Positions 56,326 to 64,000 of a DNA stretch of 64,000 bases are shown one piece after another. How positions within the stretch are numbered: the first letter of the stretch is position 1; the number at the start of each line of letters is the position of its first letter. The notes under the pieces were generated by a model, which did no database searches, was not told the origin of the DNA, and saw nothing but the letters and a program-made list of their open reading frames with translations. This stretch comes from Phoronis australis. Lineage: Eukaryota > Phoronida > Phoronidae. Where the stretch lies: assembly GCA_002633005.1 (NCBI GenBank), contig NMRA01000503.1, forward strand, positions 1-64,000. Reading direction: 5' to 3'. The position numbers and the translations under genes are program-made.

Positions 56326-58139
56326 GATTTTTCTCCAAAATGGTCAGGAATTGTTTTTAAAATGTTCCACTTCTGCATCAGGGGCTATTAAAAACAGAAT
56401 TTTTTGATTTCATGAAAAAAAAATAAAAAGTTATATAAAATGAAAATAAAATGATAAGTGAGAAACTGCAACAGCACTTTTGAGATTTCATCTCGAAACT
56501 TTTTATCAAATTAAATTTGATCAAGCTATTGATACACTGTTGTTTTGTTTTCGTATAACCAGCACTTCTGAAAAACAATAAGATTTTGTTTGGACAAAAA
56601 TTATTGTGAAAATTGACCTAGAGGCTTTCGACAATGTTGCATATGCACCTTAATTTTCAAAATAGTGCACCACGGTCAGATAGCTATGCTACAGAAATCA
56701 AATGTGGTGAAGCACAAACTTGATGCTACCTCCCCCCCAATAATTATTCCACCTTGTCTACAATACATCAAAACTGGTGATAATCTAATGCAGCTCAATT
56801 ATGTTAATTACCTTCACAAACTCCAACCCATCATCATTACCATTTGTCCTACACAACTATTAAAATAGGACAGTTCCAAAGTGGTTGACATAGCTGATGT
56901 AATCTGGCACCAAATTTCTGAATTCAATTTAACAGAACAAACATACTAATCAGCACAAGATTGGACATCAAGACCTGAAACATGAGAGCAGTAAGCAAAG
57001 ATGCAGGAAACAGACCTACAGTGACAACATGGCATCAGGAGTCAACTGTGTGCATACTAGACACGTAGACTACAAGGAAGAGAAATCAGCACAGAAATAT
57101 GTCTTGGATGAAATTGATCCTTTAAATTTTCATCCTTCTACCATTTTTGTGCGTGCCTGTAATTTCTCAAATACTGTCTGATGAGTCCTGTGATGCAGAA
57201 CTTAAAAATGATTTAGCATTTATTTGGAGCTAATTATCTTTCACCGAAAAACAAAATTTCCGTTCCCTACCATTTTGTGACCGAAACTGGTGATATCTTA
57301 AAATAAAAATAATAGCAAGAAGATGGTTTGTGTTTTCCAATCCTCAATTTTTCAATGCTTGGATGAAACTAGACCTTCCTTGACAAGAAACAATTGGAAA
57401 AGACTCCCCACTTCAAAACTAGCAGTAAGACCTAATTAATTAACCACTAAAAACACAAAATGTACTCAAAGGTTAGACAAAAGCTAGCAAAGACAGTTCA
57501 ACTAAAAGTTATAAAAATCAGATGATTGCAGGGGGTGGTGATTCAAAACTTGTAAACTTTAAACTTGATTATGCTTCCTTTTCAGTGTCTGTTTGCACTA
57601 AACTGGTTACAATTTTATTTTTCAAATAACAGTTATGTCTCTTCAAATCTTATATACTGGCATTACAAAATTCTGTCAAACTAGACAGATTGATGTATTC
57701 CAACTCAAACAAGTATGCTCACAACAGTAACTGACATTTCTCCACTGCTCTCTATACCTCATATGCTGGGATCATTTGATCAAATGTTGTAGCTTAAAAA
57801 GGTAAAAAAATGCAACTTCTCTCAAAACCTTAGGTCACTTACTGTTAGAAAATGGTCTCATGTAGTTATACTTGGATTAAAGATGATTTCTAGGCTAGTG
57901 ACCAGGCAAATTAAGTTGCTTGTTTTGATGGGTTAGTTCCAGTCACCAATGTAGATGATTGTCAGTAAAGTTTCATGTTGTATATTGTAACTGTTGTGAA
58001 TTTCTGGATCCTTATGGCAGTGACGATGTGAAATTTTCTACGCTGGAACCCAACTAACGTGAAATTCATGACCTACAGATTCACACACATAACTCATAGG
58101 ATGGTAAGGGAATTACTCGCTTCACTTAGCCCGAGCTCC

Positions 58140-58163
58140 NNNNNNNNCCCCCCCCCCCCCCCC
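58140..58163. other. 8-N gap followed by C16
   Basis: Eight undetermined bases directly precede sixteen C residues. It is a homopolymer assembly problem rather than biology. Confidence 0.95.
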
Positions 58164-61100
58164 GAGAGGCAGCACAGTCCCTCTCCCCTTTGCTCCACAT
58201 GATCGAGAGGAAAGTTATGGATTTGCAGTTCCAGGTGTCACGCACAGTAGAGTAAAGGCCACTCTAAATCCCTTGCCGATGAACAACTGCTTCCTGACCG
58301 ATCGGTTTGAACAATAGACTCTCACACCAGTTGCCCAGACTGGACACCAGGTATGGACACATGGAGTTTTTCAAATCCAACAAAGAATAAGAATATGATT
58401 AACTTGCTTATCCCTAAAACTACCTCAATGAAATGCTACAGTCAGACATGACTGTTCTTTATCTTAGCTCATAACAATCGATGCACAAATCGAGAAGTCC
58501 CTCCACACATTAAAGGTGTTTACGTCTTGTGACTCTGACGGCTACTAGTAATCCAAATTAAGGCATATTTTTGCTGAAAACCTGGCACACAAAAACAATT
58601 ATCGTTACATATGTGCCGTCCTGGGAGTAATTTCATTATAGTCTTACGTGCTGTCACATACTTTCATGCCTGTGACCATACAGCCAACGAAGTGAAACCA
58701 TTTCCGGTTAAGTTGTTGTAAACTGTACATAACTTTATGGACAAAGAACAGTTGATTGAAGAATCGGCGTAAAATAATACAAGAAAATAGCCGACACTCT
58801 GTGTCAAGGAGTTGAAAGTCGACGCATGATATCATTTTGTACTACGGCTACTACATGAACAGAGTTTTAACAAAGACCTAATGCATCTATTTTTAATCAT
58901 ATTTTTTGCGTGGAAAATGATAGTAATCTTTTCAAAAGGAATTCAATCTCAGAAGCCAAAGAGTTAAAAAATCTCCAATTTTAGCTCACGGTATATCATT
59001 TCACTTTAGCCATGCACTTTTGTAGAAGTCATCACTGATGGGGCCATTAATCTGTTGTACACAAAAGGACTTTAGTGAATGAGTGTCCCTGATAAACAGG
59101 CTTGTTACCGATAGTAGTTCTTGTGCAAATATATTGAAAAAGTGCACGGTGCCGTAAAATTGACAGAGGTTCTAATGGCAGTAATGGGTAATAATTTGTG
59201 CCACATTTTATTTTGTCAGTTTTTTATCCCCATTGTTCCAAATAATTATACAGTTTTTTGGCCAAGTAATCATGCAACCTGTGAACACTTCTACATTTTC
59301 ATTGCCACTGATTAGTAGTTCTAGTACTGAACTAGTACTAGTAGGCCTACTAGCCACTGCAAGTGTTATACTAGTGTTATGTCTGCTCACTTGGCAGTTG
59401 AATCAGCTGTTAAAAGCGACAGTTGAAAGCAGCTCGTCATAATGGCATAGAACCGACTGCAAACAACACGGTGTATTCGCAGGCAACGGTATTGAAGAAC
59501 AGAAATAGTATGAATCAGTCATCCATTGACAGCTTTTTCATGTTATTGATTCACTGAAAGCTACATGCATTTTTTTTCACTTCCGGGGCGGCCAGGTTGG
59601 GTTGTCAGATTTAACTGAGAACACTCTAAAAAAGCACCTGCGATATTTACGAAGTTCTTAGACTGAACTATTGACCCTATAGGCTCAGGCATTTCTGGGT
59701 GACACAACCCCTGGAACCAAATTGTCAAAAATAAGTTAAATCAGTTACAATTTAACACCCTTACCTTTTTACTTGTCTGAAAAATCAACAGACCGTACTT
59801 TTTGCCGACACAACCTGTTGGCCGAAATGCAAACTAAGATATAGTATTGTGGGATTGCCAGAGGAATGCCCGGATGATCTGAAGAATAGCTACCGAAAAA
59901 ATCTAAAGAAGCGCCCATGAGACTGTCTCTCAGTGTTTGGTAAAATCTAGATAAAATTATTGCGAATTCTTGGTAAAAGTCGTTCTCTTTGGGATCTACA
60001 CTCTTGTCACAAATAGAAAATCAAGCTTTTAGATTGTTGTTCAGCCATTCCTTCACGCTGTCGAAGCAGACGATTTGCCGTTAGCCTTGGTGCAAAGCTG
60101 TACACTAAATAAACAGCTTTGCTCCGATGTGGGTAAAAAAGTGTCAAAATAAAGTCTGACACAAAATTTGAGTCATTAAAAATGGCACTCTTCCTTTAGA
60201 AGACTAAATAATTTTCCGGTGTTAGAAAAATATGCGCTCTACCCGAGCTCAAGTTGTGGAGCCGTCTTATGCATTACCCTCTGACACAGCGTCACCTATA
60301 CTGAAAAGTATACCTTTCGTAGCACTGTGAAGGAGTGTATCTTATGTATAAGCTTTCGGCGCCATGACATAGGCCTATAGCGTCTCTTATTGTTCTTTTT
60401 TACATCGATTATTCAATCAAGTGTTCTTCTTCCACGCCGCATACATTTCACAACAAAGTCAGAACTGGTTTTATTTCGTTACAAGTTTTTAGTATTTTTT
60501 AAAAATACAAACAAACCTAATTTTGCTGCTTTGAAGCTGCCATTGCTGCATTCTATTCTGTCCAAACGGACGCACTGGGTTTGACTGTGTTCATACATGT
60601 ACGCGTTCGGTAATAGCGTGCAACCACCATACGTTTCCTTTGAAGCCTGGGATAATTGGCTTGCTTGTTATCATACGGGACAAAAGACAGCGCCGCGCAG
60701 TAAACAAAGGAGCCAGATGTTATCGCACGTTCAGCACCCCTCACGTCTGAAAAAGTTACTGAACGACAGGACGAGAACGCTCAGATAGCTGACTGGCTGA
60801 ACGATTTGTGTGTCTATTTAATTGGTACAAGTGTACAAGTATAGGTCCAGATAAAAACACATGGGAGTAAAATGCACTTTGCTAATATGAAAACACGCTG
60901 TCCTTGGAGGGATGTTTATGACAGAGCCGGTTTTGTTGAAAACTAATGTTGGGCACGGGCGTGATAGTCTTAGCTTTCCCTGCTCAACGTGTAGTGAAAT
61001 TTGGTCATTTGAGATCTGAAGAAAACGATCACTGCGTATATATAAACGTCGAGTTGGTTTGTGATCTTTTTTATTTCATATCCAATGATTTACAACAGTT

Positions 61101-61227
61101 TTACCTTAGATCATAACAGCAACAGGTCTTGTCTATGGTTTTACCGAAGTGAGCTGCACGACTCTTGCCGCGCTTTGTTTCTGTTTCCCCGACAGAAATG
61201 TTCGGAATGGCGGCGCTTGGGAACTCA

Positions 61228-61521
61228 GTGGCGGATTTAGGGAGGGGGGGCACCAGAGGGCCAAGGCCCCCACCCCCCTCCCTAAAATTCTACCAGATAC
61301 CATTTGGGAGTTCGGGTGCGAATTGTTGACTAGCACACGTGCGCAACCAGGGGGTGAATAGACAATGCATAGGTCCTGAACAAACTTCGTTTACGTTTTT
61401 TTTAAGTCAAAAGGTTCGCAAACACAGAAATTCGAGACCCTGCATCCCCACATTTTAGGCTGGGCACGCGCGTCTGCCGAAATTCTGTGCCCCCCCCACT
61501 CAAAATCCTGGATCCGCCCCT
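61228..61521. mobile_element. hAT-like MITE (294 bp) with 8-bp target duplication
   Basis: Ends are GTGGCGGATTTAGG and CCTGGATCCGCCCCT, inverse apart from a few changes. The flanks are identical 8-mers GGAACTCA at 61220-61227 and 61522-61529. An 8-bp duplication with GGGGCGGATCC ends is typical of hAT-superfamily non-autonomous elements. The interior is GC-rich at both ends with no coding. Confidence 0.85.
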
Positions 61522-61529
61522 GGAACTCA

Positions 61530-63524
61530 CTGCTTAATCCAAAAATACAATTCACGAAAGAGGGAATAGGAACTGCGAATCAAATCAAAACTGAGTCACA
61601 CAAAAAACATTTAGAAATTTGAATATACAATAATACGCCAAGTAACGGAATTCAATGACAGAAAATAAACTAAAAATATATCCTATCAGTGCTTTGGGTA
61701 CATGTCAGGAGATACTAGTCGGCCGATCCGCTGACAACTGAGTTTAGCGGCCCATCGGCCTACTCGGATATCCCAATGCTTAGGATAAAAAGACGATCAG
61801 TTTACCGGATCGTCAGTAGCGACTGAGTATTTTACACGGCGTCGCCAGATCAGTACGCCTAATCACCCGACTGGCGGATATGACCATTGTTTATCGTCTG
61901 ACAAAAATTTTGTACGTGACCAAGGCGTCATAGTACATTTTTCACCTGGGTCTAACAGAAAGATTCACCTTCATTTATGACACGATTTGAGCTAACTCGG
62001 TTCAACTCTGTGAAATAAATCGAAATTTAATATTTGCACCTAAACTCTGTACTTGGTGTTTCTGTTTAACAATGACCAATCAGCAATTAAATTGGCGGGC
62101 TGATACAGTCCTACCCAAACGCTACCTACCACTTCTGTTCAAGGTTTCACTTTGATATCAATTGTTGAGTATTATTCAAAAAGTTTTTTTTAATAAAATC
62201 CCAGTTCAGTATGACCACAGAGAAGAAATCTTTACCCGGGTATCAGAAAATTGGAGTCCCGATAGTCATCGCTGCTGTCCAATCGCACGCGGCTGCAGCT
62301 TTTTTAGGCTTCCGTATTTCAAATCTTGGTATGATGGTTACAACTGTCGCCAGAATTTTTTATCAAAACTAGACCAGTTACTCTTATGAAAGTGGTTTTG
62401 TTGAAATTTCTTACCAGCCAGGATAGGACTTTATTTCTGTTGCCACAGAGAACATAGAGCATTTGCAAGTTTGCGATGCTTCAGTTGACAGTCCTCGTCC
62501 AAATTTTGACTCCTTTTATTCAACTTGATCAGTTCCAACTACACTATGTTCAAACTATTAATACAGTACACGTATCATGGCGAGGAAATATAAGATCACT
62601 GAGAACGGCTACCGGGCGGTTAAAAAACGGCCAATTTGAAAGAAAGATAAATAAGAATGAAATGTTTTTTTTAAGCCAAAAATAACACCTCTGGACTTTA
62701 TTCTGATCACAGCCACCATAGAAAACAAGAAATGATATCTTGCTTTAGTATTTCATGACTCCACGTTTTGAGGACTGCACAATTGAATCAAAACATTCGT
62801 CATTCGCCTTTGTCATTTACTACGTAAGCCAACACTTGTGTGTATTATTATCTTACTCATGATATCGAACACAAGTCTGCGCAAAGTGGTTCACTTCCCA
62901 AAGTCACCAGGTGGTCGCCCTCACCCACGAGTCGTCCCACCTAGAACCGCCAAACAACACGTCGTGGGCGGGGAATCGACATTTCGTGAGTCCGCTAAAA
63001 ATAGTTCAACAAAGGGACAAATGATTTACGAGAAAGAAAGTCAGAAGAGAAGTTAAGTTACCAAAAACTGACTTCTTGGTCACTTGGCAAGCCTTTAATG
63101 TTGGAAATTGGCATGAAATATGTATATTTTTTTTCTTTACCGCATCTACAGTGGAGAAAATCTGACCAGATCTAGTAGAACTGAGTCAGCCACCAGGTGG
63201 TGACCCCGGCTAGACCGTCAGCCAGTCGTAAATTGCCAAACTCCTAACAAGTGAAAACTGACATTGCGCGAAACACACACAGGAGTAATTCAAGGGAAAC
63301 AGAACAAAAAATTTGCTTTAAACCTGCATTGCTTTTGATGCCGGATATAAAATGGCAGACATTTTTCGAACTAAGACACCAGTCAGTAACATTGAGTGAA
63401 TAACTGGCCAGACAGACATTAGAATAATACACGGTGAAATAAGCATACTTCGGGTAAATGTCATTGTAAGTAGCTAACGATAGATGCTGCTTGTGTTGAA
63501 CTAACAGGGATGAACTTGGCACGC
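61530..63524. other. Unassigned sequence
   Basis: I see no exon, RNA gene or repeat that I can support. Around 62880-63000 there is a short plus-strand frame with no domain. Confidence 0.35.
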
Positions 63525-63680
63525 GTGATCATGGGCGGCGCAACACTGAAAAAAGGGTGGGCTAAAGCCCCCTTAGCCCCCCTGTGTTGCACCGCCTATT
63601 GACCATGTGCAGCGTAGCACTGAAAAAAGTGGGGAGCTATAGCCCCCCAGCCCCCTATGGTGCGCTGCCCATGGTGATAT
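63525..63680. repeat. Inverse copy of the CCGCCCATG / TTTTTTCAGT block
   Basis: CATGGGCGG..CACTGAAAAAAG..GGGCTAAAGCCCCC occurs twice in tandem. It is the reverse complement of the unit repeated at 18415-18615. Confidence 0.75.
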
Positions 63681-63716
63681 GGGGATTTTCTCTTACTGGA
63701 AGGTTGTCACTGTGCA

Positions 63717-63868
63717 TAGGCGAATCCAGGGGGTCAAGGGGGTCCGGACTCCCCATTTTCCCTTGATTTTAGTGATATCAAATCTAGAATTTTCAAATTA
63801 TTGACTTGGACCCCCCTTTTCAAAAAATCCTTGATCTGACCCTTTTAAAAAATCCTGGATTCGCCCCT
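63717..63868. mobile_element. Short TIR element, relative of 16181-16325
   Basis: Ends are GGCGAATCCAGGGGG and CCTGGATTCGCCCCTA. The interior, including GGGGGTCCGGACTCCCC and TTGATTTTAGTGATATCAAA, matches the reverse complement of 16181-16325. The flanks ACTGTGCA and CTGTGATA are similar but not a clean duplication. Confidence 0.75.
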
Positions 63869-64000
63869 ACTGTGATAAAATGCCGTCCAGGATAATTGTC
63901 CACTTCGTTAACCTTTGAAAGTCCAGAGACAAAGTGAGTTCCATAACTCATATTCACAACAGTTATATGAGTTTTTTTTTTGTAACAAAATCAAGAGGCC

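Larger units (their letters stand above)
53938..61227. other. Region upstream of GAS2L, no further gene recognised
   Basis: The GAS2L 5' UTR and promoter should begin here, but I could not fix a first exon. Open frames of up to 128 codons (54142-54528, plus) lack domains, splice sites or codon bias and look accidental. Contents noted separately are a 43-bp duplication (56239) and a small gap with poly-C (58140). Confidence 0.4.

Noticed and set aside
59208-59442. Plus-strand frame with a membrane-like hydrophobic stretch
   Set aside because: It arises from a low-complexity CTAGTA-rich tract. It is short and has no supporting context.

Overview
This is animal nuclear DNA: multi-exon genes with GT-AG introns of about 0.2-3 kb, AT-rich non-coding sequence, tRNA-derived SINEs, non-LTR retrotransposon remnants and many small inverted-repeat elements (MITEs). 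The two recognisable genes are metazoan cytoskeletal genes. The low GC, MITE load and gene structure suggest a marine invertebrate (invertebrate deuterostome or lophotrochozoan). I cannot name the species from the sequence.

Layout. 1-1.4 kb: a (CCGTTG)n edge and a direct-repeat pair. 1.4-13.9 kb: a degenerate tandem array of a unit of roughly 1.85 kb, at least six or seven copies, no coding. Embedded in it (7.4-8.96 kb) is a different tandem array with a CTCF-core-like 15-mer about every 140 bp, 11 times, all on the same strand. 13.9-20.0 kb: a transposon graveyard with two broken reverse-transcriptase fragments, several TIR elements, a nested MITE with target duplication, and a SINE. 20.2-37.3 kb (+): a complete KIFC3-type C-terminal-motor kinesin (kinesin-14), 19 coding exons, about 973 aa. 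37.3-43.3 kb: 3' UTR and spacer. 43.3-53.9 kb (-): a complete GAS2-like gene (CH domain, GAR/Gas2 domain, long basic tail), 5 coding exons, 724 aa. 54-64 kb: mostly unassigned, with transposon relics near the end.

The two genes are convergent, 6 kb apart, and both act on microtubules: KIFC3 is a minus-end motor and GAS2L proteins cross-link actin to microtubules and bind EB proteins. Points that merit a second look are the CTCF-like array, a 26-bp tandem duplication of the exon-1 splice donor of KIFC3 in which only the second copy keeps the reading frame, a 1-base frame conflict in KIFC3 exon 3, a possible 30-bp microexon, and a C4 zinc-like motif plus two [S/T]xIP motifs in the GAS2L tail. 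No prokaryotic feature, CRISPR array, rRNA or intact tRNA was found. All exon joins were derived by eye from splice consensus, phase continuity and family resemblance.
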